A stretch of DNA of 64,000 nucleotides from Candidatus Omnitrophota bacterium (GCA_023819375.1 JAMWDI010000005.1:1-64000), one strand, 5' to 3'; shown: positions 19,243 to 28,297, numbered from the stretch's first letter. Numbers and translations are program-made. The notes: generated by a model from the letters alone, not told the origin.

Positions 19243-20166
19243 TTAGTCTTCCCTTTCACCAATTGGGTCTATATGAATAGAAACTTCAGAATTTTCTATA
19301 TTTTCTTTTATTTTATCTTGAATTTCAAGTGCTATATCATGTGCTTGTTTTAATGAAATATTTTTTTCCACTTCAATATGTAAAGATATTATTTTTTTAT
19401 TTCCATAATCGTGAACTTTTATATCATGAAAACTTAAAACGTCAGGATTTAAAGAAATTACTTCTTTTATCTTTTCAATTGTATTTTTATCAGGTGCCTC
19501 TCCAATTAAGAAACTTGATGTCTTTTTAATTAAGTCATAAGCAATCCATAAAAGGAGTAAGACCACAAAAATTCCTAAAATCCCATCTAAATGATAAAAA
19601 CCATATTTCATAAAAATTAAACCAATTCCAACAATAAATGAAGCAATGCCATCCAATCTATGATGCCATCCATCAGCAATTAAAATATCTGAATTTATTT
19701 TTTTACCAAGATAAAAAGAAAATTTTGTCATCCATTCTTTAAAAATAGTAGAAAAAAACATGAATAAAATTATAAAAATTCCTGGCTGGATTGTTTGAGG
19801 GTTTTTTATTCTTAAAATAGAAATCTTACAAAGGTCTATACAGGCAAAAATTAAAAGAAAAGATATAATCAAAGTACCAATTTTCTCAATCCTCCCATGA
19901 CCAAATGGATGTTTGCTATCTGGTGGTTTTTTACTTAATTTAAATGAAAAAATAACAACTATTGAAGTTAATACATCTGATAAAGAATGGAATGCTTCAC
20001 TAATTAATGAAATACTTTTTAAAATGATACCAAATAAAATTTTTATGAAAAAAAGAAACAAATTTCCACTTATACTTATCCATCCTTCTAAATAACCCAA
20101 AAATTCTCTTGAAATTTCTTTGTTTTTAGTTAATCTTTCAAAAATTAAATTGCTTAACTTTTCCAT
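19243..20166 (-). CDS. Cation diffusion facilitator (zinc/divalent metal exporter)
   Basis: 307 residues with six predicted membrane helices. The paired metal-site motifs are HSLSD in helix 2 and HHRLD in helix 5, preceded by KKPPDSKHPFGHGRIEKIG, a hallmark cytoplasmic loop. A cytoplasmic C-terminal domain follows (SFHDIKVHDYGNKKIISLHIEVE). The HxxxD/HxxxD type is usually associated with zinc. The protein exports divalent metal in exchange for protons. The gene stands alone between the lacI operon promoter and the restriction operon end; I found no convincing promoter in its 71-base upstream gap. Confidence 0.92.
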   Translation of the reverse strand: MEKLSNLIFERLTKNKEISREFLGYLEGWISISGNLFLFFIKILFGIILKSISLISEAFHSLSDVLTSIVVIFSFKLSKKPPDSKHPFGHGRIEKIGTLIISFLLIFACIDLCKISILRIKNPQTIQPGIFIILFMFFSTIFKEWMTKFSFYLGKKINSDILIADGWHHRLDGIASFIVGIGLIFMKYGFYHLDGILGIFVVLLLLWIAYDLIKKTSSFLIGEAPDKNTIEKIKEVISLNPDVLSFHDIKVHDYGNKKIISLHIEVEKNISLKQAHDIALEIQDKIKENIENSEVSIHIDPIGERED

Positions 20167-20237
20167 TCTAAAATTGTATAGAAAATTGAAGAAAAAGTAA
20201 AGGGAAATTTTTATCCTATTGCAATTGTATAAAATCC

Positions 20238-23200
20238 TTATTCGTAAAGTATTGTGGCATGTTCATATATTTTATTAGAGATTTTATCAATAATTTCATA
20301 CTCAACATTTTCCTCAACTATACTCCTTAAAATTTCTTTTACTTCCATCTTAATTTTTGCTCTTAATGTTTCTTTTTTGTTCCAATCAACTATTTTAGTG
20401 TAATAACCCAATCTTTTTACAATTTCTCTTGCAATCTCTATAATAACTTTTTCATTTATAAAGATATCTTTTTCATTTGAAAGTATATCATAAAATGCAA
20501 GTTCCTCTTCAGTTAAATTTAATTTTTCTCCTTCTGCAATGATTTTTTTAATTTCTTTTGCAATCTGTATCAATTCTTCAATAACTTCAGCGGTATCCAA
20601 AATTTTAAAATTGTATTTTTCTATTAATCTTTTGAGTTTATTGTATAGTGATTTGTATCTTAAAGGATTCTTTCTTATTTTTACCTTAAGTTCACCTTCT
20701 AAAAGTTTTCTAAGTAAATCAATCGCATAATTTTTATACTCTATATTTTTAAACTGTAAAAGGAATTCTTCATCAAGTATTGAAATATCAGGTTTTTCTT
20801 TTTGAAGAAGAGAAAATATATCTACAGGTTCTTCGGCTGATATACTTTTTGAAATCAATTGATTTATTTCGTACTCAATGTCCCTTGATATTTCCGGTCT
20901 TGGTGCTGAATACTTTACAATCATTTTTTTAATCATTTCAAAGAATCTTATATCATCCTTAATTTTGATTGTTTCAGGATGAGGGCTTGTAAGAGCATAA
21001 ATTTTCTTTAAAACAACAAAATTTTTTATAAAATTCTTCTTTTTCTCTTCAGTATCCAATAAATTATATGCTGAAACTGTTAATTGGGAAAGTTCTTCTG
21101 GTTTCAATATTTTCCAGTTTTTATAGTCAATACCATAAAACATTGAGGAGACAATATCGTATTTTTCTTTTAGTAAATTTATAACCTTTTCTATGTCAGT
21201 TAAAACTTTTTCAATAGTTTCAACTGTATATCTACTTAATGACTTTCTTAAATCATCAGCGATACCTATATAATCAACAATAAGACCTCCTGGCTTATCT
21301 TTAAAAACCCTGTTTACTCTTGCTATTGCTTGAATCAAGTTGTGGTCTTTCATCGGTTTATCAAAATACATTGTATGAAGGCAAGGAATATCAAAACCAG
21401 TCAAAAGCATATCAACTACTATTACCATTTTTGGGTCTTTATCTGGATTTTTGAATTTGTTAAGGACTTCCTCCATTTCATATTTATTTCTAATATGGGG
21501 ATGAAATTCCTTAGGATCTCTTTGCTTATTACCGGACATTACAATTTCAATAGAAGGGGCATCTGGAATCTTTTGAATTGCATTATAAAGTTCTACAGCA
21601 ACCTTCCTTGAAATAACAACGATCATACCTTTTCCTTCGAGTTCTTGAGTCCTTTTGTTAAAATGCTCTACTATATCTTTTGCTATCTTTTCTATTCTTT
21701 CGGGATTTAAAATCAATCTTTCAAGTGTTGCATATTTTCTTTTTAAATATTCCTTTTCTTCCTCTTCAAGAGATTCTGAGATTTCTTCAAATTCTTCATC
21801 AATAAATTCATTTGTGAGATGTAATTTCACAAGTCTTGCCTCATAATAAATGGGAACAATCACTTTATGTCTTAATGCTTTATCCATTGAATAAATACTT
21901 ATTGGCTCGCCAAATACAAGATATGTGTCTCGGTCAGCAAGTTCAATAGGTGTTGCTGTAAATCCCATAAAAGATGCATTTGGAATTGCATTTCTTAAAT
22001 TTTGAGCAAGTTCTCTATACTGGCTTCTGTGCGCCTCATCTGCTATCACAATTATATTTTTCCTATCTGTTAAAAATGGGTATTCCTCCACATTTCTTTT
22101 TCCAAATTTCTGGATTGTGGCAAAAATTATTCCTCCTGCTGTTTTTATAATAATTTCCTGTAAATCCTTTATACTTTCTGCCTGCTTTACAATCGGCATT
22201 TGAGAAAAAAGACTATAAAGTTGTTCATCAAGATTTTTTCTGTCAGTGATAAATAAAAGCAAGGGATTTTCAAGTTCTTTTACCTTTAAAGTTTTTCTTG
22301 CATAAAATAACATTGTAAGAGATTTTCCAGAACCCTGAGTATGCCAGATAACGCCTATCCTCCTTTCTTCAGGATTTTTCCCTTCTAATATACACTTTTT
22401 GGTTCTTTCAACCGCTTTTTTAACCGAATAAAACTGATGAAATATAGCAATCTTTTTCTCATAATTTTCTCCAATTTTTTCATAAAAAATAAAATCGTTG
22501 ATATAATCAATAATATGTTCTTTTCTGAAAAGCCCTTTTATTAAAACCTCAAGAGATGTTATTTCTTTTTCATTATAAAAATAGCGATTGAAACCTTCTG
22601 CAATTTCCTCTACTTTTAAATCATCATCACTTGAAATACCTTCCCAGATAAAAAATCTTTCCCAATCGCTTGTAGGTGAACCATATCTTGTTTCATACCC
22701 ATCTGAAGCAACAAGAATCTGAGAATATATATAAAGTTGTGGAATATTTTTCATCTTTATTTTATGGTCATTATACGCATCCTTTGCTGTTTCATTTGTA
22801 TTAAAATTTTTAAATTCAAAAATTGCAATTGGAAGACCATTTATAAAAACGACAAGGTCTGGTTTCCTATACCAATCTTTTTCATATTGATACTCAACTT
22901 TAAACTGGTTTGCGATAAGGAAATCGTTATTTTCTGGATTTTCAAAATCTATTAATTTAACAATTCTTGTTTTCTCTTCCTTTTCTTCTTTAAATGTAAT
23001 TCTTACTCCGTTTGTTAAAAGTTCATAAAAGATTTTACCTTTCATTATAAAATCAGGATGGTCAAGATCTTTAACTTTCTTATAAACTTCTTCTGATTTT
23101 CTATCATCAAGCCAAGGATTAATCTTTTTGATTGCTGATAAGAATCTTTTCTTTAAAATAACATCTCTATAGGATTCCCTTTCTTCATTATCTGGAATTA

Positions 23201-23294
23201 AATCTGAGCCATGAATATAACTATAGCCAATCTCCTTAAACCACTCTATAGCCGGCTGTTCAACCATATAATCTTCAGTAAGTTGTGCTCTCAT
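20238..23294 (-). CDS. hsdR: Type I restriction enzyme, R subunit
   Basis: 1018 residues, full length. The PD-(D/E)xK nuclease shows PDLVVF (D146) and AIFEFKN (E160, K162). The SF2 motor has Walker A QGSGKS (320-325), DEAH (419-422) and GFTATP (444-449), followed by the second RecA domain (VVDMLLTGFDIPCLHTMYFDKP and QAIARVNR). The protein translocates DNA and cleaves unmethylated targets in complex with HsdM and HsdS. It is the last gene of the operon, overlapping the DCD-AAA+ gene as ATGA. The catalytic residues are intact, so restriction is probably active. Confidence 0.96.
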   Translation of the reverse strand: MRAQLTEDYMVEQPAIEWFKEIGYSYIHGSDLIPDNEERESYRDVILKKRFLSAIKKINPWLDDRKSEEVYKKVKDLDHPDFIMKGKIFYELLTNGVRITFKEEKEEKTRIVKLIDFENPENNDFLIANQFKVEYQYEKDWYRKPDLVVFINGLPIAIFEFKNFNTNETAKDAYNDHKIKMKNIPQLYIYSQILVASDGYETRYGSPTSDWERFFIWEGISSDDDLKVEEIAEGFNRYFYNEKEITSLEVLIKGLFRKEHIIDYINDFIFYEKIGENYEKKIAIFHQFYSVKKAVERTKKCILEGKNPEERRIGVIWHTQGSGKSLTMLFYARKTLKVKELENPLLLFITDRKNLDEQLYSLFSQMPIVKQAESIKDLQEIIIKTAGGIIFATIQKFGKRNVEEYPFLTDRKNIIVIADEAHRSQYRELAQNLRNAIPNASFMGFTATPIELADRDTYLVFGEPISIYSMDKALRHKVIVPIYYEARLVKLHLTNEFIDEEFEEISESLEEEEKEYLKRKYATLERLILNPERIEKIAKDIVEHFNKRTQELEGKGMIVVISRKVAVELYNAIQKIPDAPSIEIVMSGNKQRDPKEFHPHIRNKYEMEEVLNKFKNPDKDPKMVIVVDMLLTGFDIPCLHTMYFDKPMKDHNLIQAIARVNRVFKDKPGGLIVDYIGIADDLRKSLSRYTVETIEKVLTDIEKVINLLKEKYDIVSSMFYGIDYKNWKILKPEELSQLTVSAYNLLDTEEKKKNFIKNFVVLKKIYALTSPHPETIKIKDDIRFFEMIKKMIVKYSAPRPEISRDIEYEINQLISKSISAEEPVDIFSLLQKEKPDISILDEEFLLQFKNIEYKNYAIDLLRKLLEGELKVKIRKNPLRYKSLYNKLKRLIEKYNFKILDTAEVIEELIQIAKEIKKIIAEGEKLNLTEEELAFYDILSNEKDIFINEKVIIEIAREIVKRLGYYTKIVDWNKKETLRAKIKMEVKEILRSIVEENVEYEIIDKISNKIYEHATILYE

Positions 23295-24565
23295 AATCGT
23301 CCCAATAAATTACGATTACGTGCCCACTCTTCGTATCTTTGAATTTCTTCATCACCAACTGATTTTGGAATTCTGTTAATAGCGTCAAGTATGAATTCCT
23401 TTTTTATTATGTCTTTTTTTTCAAAAGCTTTAAAACTAGCTTCATCAACTATATTTTCAATATCTGCCCCAGAATATCCTTCTAATTTTTTAGCGATTTC
23501 CTTAATATCTTCATCTCTAAGGTTATGTTTTCTATCTTTAAGTTGGAGTTTTAAAATTTCAATTCGTGCTTGCTCATTTGGCAATCTAACGTAAAAAACT
23601 CTATCAAATCTCCCTGGACGAAGAAAAGCAGGGTCTATAAGTTCTGGTTTATTGGTTGCAGCAATAACAATAATAGGTTTTGTTCTCTCTTTAAAAATTT
23701 TGCCCAATAGTGACAAAAGAAGAGGTTTAAGTCGTGTCATTATAGTTGATCCCTCACCTGTTCTTTCACTGAGTATCCATTCTGCTTCGTCGAGGAATAA
23801 GACTGCTCTTGGCTCTTTCTTTAAGTCATCAAAAATTTTTTCTAATCTTTTTTCCGCCTCACCGGGGTATCCTGCAATTACAGATGGACTAATTTCTATA
23901 AATTTTGCTTCTATACTTTTTGCAATAGCTTGTGAAATTAGCGTTTTTCCTGTTCCTGGAGGACCAACAAGTAATATTCCGCCTCCGATTTTAAGTTTTA
24001 GTCTATAGGCACGTTCTTCATCTTCAAAAGGTGCAATTATTCTCTGATAAACAAATTGCTTTATTTCATCTAAACCTGCTACATTAGCCAATGAAAATTC
24101 CGACGAAGCGGAAGTTGCTTTAAGTTCTTGCAATTCTGATTCAAAATTAGTAGGTATTATAAAAAGTGATAGAACCTTATTAGTAATGTCTGGACCATAC
24201 GTTTTCATTTTAGTAACAAAATATGAAAAAGCCCCTCTATCTACTTTTTTCAACTCAAGAAAGTCCTTCAGTTTTTGTGAAGCATTGCTTATTCTCTGTA
24301 ATTCACCGATGAGTTCAACTTTTATCTGGGCAGGAAATTCGCCTCCCCAAGCTTCAGGTTCTATATTGAGCGCAGCTTCACTTTTTGCGATAAATATACC
24401 GAGAAGTTCATCTTTAGAAACATTTAATAAAAATCCAATATCTCCAATTTTTATTGTTTTTAGATATGGTAAGGCCCACTCACGTTCACCAAATAAATTT
24501 CTTGTAAGACATTCTTCTTCTGTTGAATTGGTACATAACATAAAAAAACAAGATTTCTCTATCAT
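23291..24565 (-). CDS. DCD-like domain fused to classical AAA+ ATPase
   Basis: 424 residues. Residues 5-135 resemble the DCD (development and cell death) domain of the PUA/EVE-like superfamily: FFMLCTNSTEEECLTRNLFG, LLGIFIAKSEAALNIEPEAW and FPAQIKVEL align with the plant-type pattern of an N-terminal cysteine/EC, LFG, LxGIFxA and FPAQV. Residues 160-400 are a classical AAA module: Walker A GPPGTGKT (201-208), Walker B VLFLDE (255-260), sensor N304, arginine fingers in FLRPGRFDR (R316, R319) and YSGADIE. All ATPase residues are present. GGAGGTGA before the ATG is a strong ribosome binding site. It lies between hsdS and hsdR, overlapping hsdR. Its role is unknown; recognition of modified nucleic acid or remodelling of the restriction complex are possibilities. 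Confidence 0.85.
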   Translation of the reverse strand: MIEKSCFFMLCTNSTEEECLTRNLFGEREWALPYLKTIKIGDIGFLLNVSKDELLGIFIAKSEAALNIEPEAWGGEFPAQIKVELIGELQRISNASQKLKDFLELKKVDRGAFSYFVTKMKTYGPDITNKVLSLFIIPTNFESELQELKATSASSEFSLANVAGLDEIKQFVYQRIIAPFEDEERAYRLKLKIGGGILLVGPPGTGKTLISQAIAKSIEAKFIEISPSVIAGYPGEAEKRLEKIFDDLKKEPRAVLFLDEAEWILSERTGEGSTIMTRLKPLLLSLLGKIFKERTKPIIVIAATNKPELIDPAFLRPGRFDRVFYVRLPNEQARIEILKLQLKDRKHNLRDEDIKEIAKKLEGYSGADIENIVDEASFKAFEKKDIIKKEFILDAINRIPKSVGDEEIQRYEEWARNRNLLGRL

Positions 24566-24795
24566 GTTACTTCACCTCCATTTCGGAAATTTGTAAAACA
24601 TTCATTCACTCTCATAATAACATCTCCTATAATTTTGTCCATAATGGTAGCCGCACCCTTCAGGTGCGTTATGTCCTGCAGGCTAAAGCATGTTGCTACC
24701 AAAAATATTAAATCCAAAATATTAAACAGGTAGCCGCAACCTTTAGATTGCGCAAATACCAATATTTTTAAAATATTATTTCCATCCTTCTTCAT
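24562..24795 (-). CDS. Small ORF of the RM operon carrying palindromic repeat DNA
   Basis: 77 codons. It overlaps the hsdS stop as ATGA at its start and the DCD-AAA+ start as ATGA at its end, as its neighbours do, and has GGAGG 4 bases before the ATG. Much of its middle (24646-24760) is repeat DNA. The last 26 codons (from MDKIIGDV) contain no repeat. It could be a small gene invaded in frame by the repeat, a remnant of a longer gene, or a chance frame. I recognise no family. Confidence 0.3.
   Translation of the reverse strand: MKKDGNNILKILVFAQSKGCGYLFNILDLIFLVATCFSLQDITHLKGAATIMDKIIGDVIMRVNECFTNFRNGGEVT
24646..24700. repeat. Palindromic interspersed repeat, unit 1
   Basis: 55 bases bounded by GGTAGCCGCA and TGTTGCTACC, which are near-inverted (8 of 10). 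Inside are two hairpins: a perfect CGCACC/GGTGCG stem, and a decayed one, GCAGGCTAAAGCATGTTGC. It is GC-rich compared with its surroundings and resembles REP/MITE-like palindromic elements. Confidence 0.8.
24729..24760. repeat. Palindromic interspersed repeat, partial unit 2
   Basis: 32 bases in the same orientation as unit 1, beginning GGTAGCCGCAACCTTTAG and forming the imperfect hairpin CGCAACC/GATTGCG, ending ATACC. It looks like a decayed half-unit separated from unit 1 by 28 AT-rich bases. Confidence 0.7.
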
Positions 24796-26045
24796 ACCTC
24801 CTCCACCCTTAATTTTCCAAAAACAAGTAAAGGCAAAAGTTTATCCCTGATTTTTCTTAAAAGCATAATTTGTTTTTGATTAAAAATGATTTTTTGAAAT
24901 AATGGTTCAACAAGGGAATGGAATTTTTGGAGGATGGGAGGAGGGGGAAGAACTATTATTTTATTTTGCATAAACAATCTTACATTGAGATGTAAAACAT
25001 TTACACCATTAGCAAAAGTAGAATTTTCTTCTTGTGTTTGTTTTAAATGTAAATATAGATATAATTTAAGATACTCATAATTGGGCTGCAATTTCATACA
25101 ATCTAAAGATATAATACCAAAATCATATTCTTCTGGTAAAAAAACAAATGCTGGAGCACCAACAACCTTTGCTTCATAAGTTATATCAGTGAGTGCTATA
25201 ATTAAATCCCCTTCTTTTACTTTATGTTGCTCTTTCGCTCTATTTCCAATATAATAAATGTATTCTGTTTTAAAACCACCTCCACGAATAAAATTATTTA
25301 AGGTAATAAAAATATCTCCTTGTGGTTCTGAACAAGTATCGGGTGAATTATAAGATACACCTTTAAATCCTATTGTAATTTCACCTAATCTCTTCACTTC
25401 CCACCCCTTAGGTATCTTTCCTAACTCACTATCAACAAATTCGCCATCTTTAAATGGTTCAAAGTCAATGAACCAGTTTTTGAATATTGCCATTGCTGTT
25501 TTTTCCAAAATTTCATTCTGCCTTTTCTTGTTTTCTATCAAATCATCAAAATAGGATAAAACAGTCGCAATGCGATTTTGTTCAGGAAGGGGTGGATATG
25601 GGATAGAGATCGCTAAAAGATAATCTTTATCAACATGCCTATCATCTGTACCTGACTTGGCATCTTTTAGTTTATCCTCATTTAATTTTAATCCAAAGTA
25701 GAGAAAATTCTTCTCAATATTTTTTTCAAAAACAAATTTACACATTGTAGAAGCAAGTAACCCTTTTTCCCCCTTAAAAATTTCACCAGCATTTGAACCA
25801 TCCCATAAAATTATAATATCACTTTTATCCGCAAGTATTCCTGCATTCTCCTCATAATATCCTTCAGGCTCTTCTTCACCTCTTAAATATTTTGCTGATA
25901 AATATGGGACATTTCCATATATTTTCCGAGGAGTTCTACCCTTGATAATATCTATTACTAAAGTCCTTAATTCTCTAACTTCCCAATCCCTCGGTATCTC
26001 TCCAATTTCTGTTTCCTTAAATTCGGTTTCCCAGTGGAATTTCAT
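24792..26045 (-). CDS. hsdS: Type I restriction enzyme, specificity subunit
   Basis: 417 residues with the two-repeat layout of HsdS. Each half begins with a target recognition domain introduced by IGEIPRDWEVRELRTLV (near 13) and LGKIPKGWEVKRLGEIT (near 208). Each ends in a conserved helical spacer, PPLPEQNRIATVLSYFDDLI (near 156) and PPILQKFHSLVEPLFQKI (near 374). The two domains differ, so the target is probably bipartite and asymmetric. It shares an ATGA junction with the HEPN gene. Confidence 0.95.
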   Translation of the reverse strand: MKFHWETEFKETEIGEIPRDWEVRELRTLVIDIIKGRTPRKIYGNVPYLSAKYLRGEEEPEGYYEENAGILADKSDIIILWDGSNAGEIFKGEKGLLASTMCKFVFEKNIEKNFLYFGLKLNEDKLKDAKSGTDDRHVDKDYLLAISIPYPPLPEQNRIATVLSYFDDLIENKKRQNEILEKTAMAIFKNWFIDFEPFKDGEFVDSELGKIPKGWEVKRLGEITIGFKGVSYNSPDTCSEPQGDIFITLNNFIRGGGFKTEYIYYIGNRAKEQHKVKEGDLIIALTDITYEAKVVGAPAFVFLPEEYDFGIISLDCMKLQPNYEYLKLYLYLHLKQTQEENSTFANGVNVLHLNVRLFMQNKIIVLPPPPILQKFHSLVEPLFQKIIFNQKQIMLLRKIRDKLLPLLVFGKLRVEEV

Positions 26046-26452
26046 TTTAAATCTCTTTCACTTATTTTTAACTTTTTAAAAATAAATTCTTTTACTTTTT
26101 GTGCTGATTCAAATGCCTTTTTTGCTTCCTCAATTGTTGGTATATAAAATTCATCAGGATATCTTACATCTATTGCATAATCGGTTAAATTTGCTGTTAT
26201 ATCGTAGAGAAATTCAAATTCTTTATCTATCTTTTCACAAAGTTTAATCAAATACTCAATACTATGAACTCTTCCAAATTCTACACTTGAAGCAACAAGA
26301 AAAGCCTTCAAAAATTTCTCAACAGCCTGCTGGCAATGAAAACATAAAGTATCTGTAACTATCTCTTCTTCAGGTAAATTTATTAAAATTTCAGCAGTTT
26401 TTAAATCATTTAATCCCTTTGTTAACCATTTTTTAATTTCTTCTTCTATCAT
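26042..26452 (-). CDS. HEPN-domain protein
   Basis: 136 residues, all helical. The core HCQQAVEKFLKAFL (39-52), VHSIEYLIKLC and the late VRYPDEFY (96-103) match the PF05168-type HEPN domain. The usual Rx4-6H ribonuclease motif is not present, since the only nearby pair is R61-V-H63. It may be a non-catalytic or diverged HEPN. It is paired with a minimal nucleotidyltransferase immediately upstream (ATGA overlap), the classical HEPN/MNT arrangement often behaving as toxin and antitoxin. Its position inside a restriction operon is unusual. Confidence 0.9.
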   Translation of the reverse strand: MIEEEIKKWLTKGLNDLKTAEILINLPEEEIVTDTLCFHCQQAVEKFLKAFLVASSVEFGRVHSIEYLIKLCEKIDKEFEFLYDITANLTDYAIDVRYPDEFYIPTIEEAKKAFESAQKVKEFIFKKLKISERDLK

Positions 26453-26766
26453 AAAATAATCCCTTCTCCAATCGCACTTCTTATAACACTACCAATTACA
26501 CCTTTCCTTTTTTCAAACTCCTCTTCTGACTTAATTAGAACATCACAGGGTATAAATTCATCGGCAAGTGCCTTTCTTATAAGATGGGAAATTTTTAACC
26601 TTTCTTCTCTTAAAAGTTTCTTATTAATTACAATAAGTAAATCCCAGTCGCTTCTTTCCTTATAATCTCCCCTTGCTCGTGAACCAAAGAGAATAATCTT
26701 CAAAACCTTAATTTTATTCTCTTCACATATTCTATTCACAATTTTTTTAATTATTTCTTCTGTCAT
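26449..26766 (-). CDS. Minimal nucleotidyltransferase (MNT)
   Basis: 105 residues. The polymerase-beta-like signature LFGSRARGDYKERSDWDLL (27-44) supplies the GS motif and metal-binding D40 and D42; the third carboxylate is D75 in PCDVLIKS. All catalytic residues are present. MNT proteins of HEPN/MNT pairs can AMPylate or otherwise modify the HEPN partner. It starts 3 bases downstream of hsdM and overlaps the HEPN gene, so it is translated with the RM genes. Confidence 0.92.
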   Translation of the reverse strand: MTEEIIKKIVNRICEENKIKVLKIILFGSRARGDYKERSDWDLLIVINKKLLREERLKISHLIRKALADEFIPCDVLIKSEEEFEKRKGVIGSVIRSAIGEGIIL

Positions 26767-26769
26767 TTT

Positions 26770-28293
26770 TCATATCTCCCATCCTAATGCTTTAAAAACT
26801 TCTTTAATCTTTTCTTTAAGTTTTTCTTCTTCCTCTAAAAGTTTGGAAAGTTCTTCTGAATAGTTTTTCATTGCTTCTTCAAAAGGAATATCCTCTTCCT
26901 CAAGTTTAACACCCACATACCTACCAGGAGTTAAAACATAGCCATTTTTTGCAACTTCTTCTAAACTGGCAACCTTTGAAAATCCAACTTCGTTTATCTT
27001 TTCTTCATTTTCTCCTTTTTCAAACATCCTGAATTTTTCAACAATCTTTTTTATATGTTCTTCTACAAAAATATTTTGTCTCCTTGATATTGGTTTAAAT
27101 AATTTTTTAGCATAGATAAAAAGAATTTTCCCTCTCATATGTTCTGGCTTTGATTTCCTCAAAAACCATAAGGAAGCAGGAAGAGAAACAGTGTAAAACA
27201 TCTTTGGTGGAGTTGCTATTATTCCATAAACAAGGTCATCTTCAATTATCTTTTTTCTTATTTCTCCTTCAATCCCTCCCACAGATAAAGCTCCGTTTGC
27301 CATAACAAAACCTGCTTTTCCATTAGGTGCAAGATGATAAATATAATGTTGTATCCATACATAATTTGCATTGTTTTCTGGCGGAAGGCCATATTTAAAT
27401 CTTGGATCATTTTCTTTTATTCTATCTCTTCCCCAGCCACTATCATTAAAAGGTGGATTTGAGACAACATATTCTGCTCTTAAATCAAAAAATTTATCAT
27501 CATGATAAGAATCACCCCATCTTATATCTCCTTCTGTACCTCTTATTACCAAATTCATCTTGCACATTTTCCAGACAAATTCCTTTGATTCCTGTCCATA
27601 AATTGATAATCTTTCTTTCTCAATTTCTTCTTTTTCAAGTTTTTCTAAGGCAGATACAAAAAATCCTCCAGAACCGCAGGCAGGGTCAAAAATTCTACCT
27701 TCTTTTACATCAAGGATTTCTACAATAAGTTTTGTTAATGAACGAGGAGTATAAAACTCACCACCTTTTCTTCCTTCTGCTTCAGTGAATTTACCAAGGA
27801 AATACTCATAAATTCTTCCAAAGATGTCTTTGCCAAAGTGATCATCATCAAATTCAATTTCAGAGAAAAGATTTATGAGATAAGATAAATCATAAGGATC
27901 AAGATTTACTTTTGAATAAATTTTTGGAATAATGTCTTTTAGTTGCCTTGGATATTCTTCTTCAAGAATTTCTATTGCTTTGTCTATTATTTCTCCAATA
28001 TTTGGTTGATTGGCGTTTTTCTTTATATATTCCCATCTTGCCTTTTCAGGGACATAAAGAGTGCCATTTGCAAGATAAACGTCTTTATCTTCACAAATTT
28101 TCTCTATGAATTTCTCAGATGAAGATTTTTCTTTTAAAATTTTTATCTTTTTTTCTTCAAAGGCAAATGATAAATACTTTAAAAATATAAGTCCTAAAAC
28201 AACATACTTATACTCGTGAACCTCGATCTTTTTTCTTAACTTATCAGCTCCCTTCCAAAGTTTATCTTCAAAATCTAATTCTTTTCCCTTCAT
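26770..28293 (-). CDS. hsdM: Type I restriction enzyme, N6-adenine methyltransferase subunit
   Basis: 507 residues. An N-terminal helical domain (KLWKGADKLRKKIEVHEYKYVVLGLIFLKYLS-type start) precedes the methyltransferase: the GGEFYTPRSLTKLIVE pocket (178-193), motif I DPACGSGGFF (203-212) and motif IV NPPF (279-282). It methylates adenine in the HsdS-defined target. It is the first RM gene and begins only 4 bases after the aminotransferase gene, so no separate promoter is evident. Confidence 0.96.
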   Translation of the reverse strand: MKGKELDFEDKLWKGADKLRKKIEVHEYKYVVLGLIFLKYLSFAFEEKKIKILKEKSSSEKFIEKICEDKDVYLANGTLYVPEKARWEYIKKNANQPNIGEIIDKAIEILEEEYPRQLKDIIPKIYSKVNLDPYDLSYLINLFSEIEFDDDHFGKDIFGRIYEYFLGKFTEAEGRKGGEFYTPRSLTKLIVEILDVKEGRIFDPACGSGGFFVSALEKLEKEEIEKERLSIYGQESKEFVWKMCKMNLVIRGTEGDIRWGDSYHDDKFFDLRAEYVVSNPPFNDSGWGRDRIKENDPRFKYGLPPENNANYVWIQHYIYHLAPNGKAGFVMANGALSVGGIEGEIRKKIIEDDLVYGIIATPPKMFYTVSLPASLWFLRKSKPEHMRGKILFIYAKKLFKPISRRQNIFVEEHIKKIVEKFRMFEKGENEEKINEVGFSKVASLEEVAKNGYVLTPGRYVGVKLEEEDIPFEEAMKNYSEELSKLLEEEEKLKEKIKEVFKALGWEI

Positions 28294-28297
28294 AAAA

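Noticed and set aside
24646-24760. CRISPR array
   Set aside because: Only two dissimilar palindromic units with an irregular 28-base gap and no cas genes.
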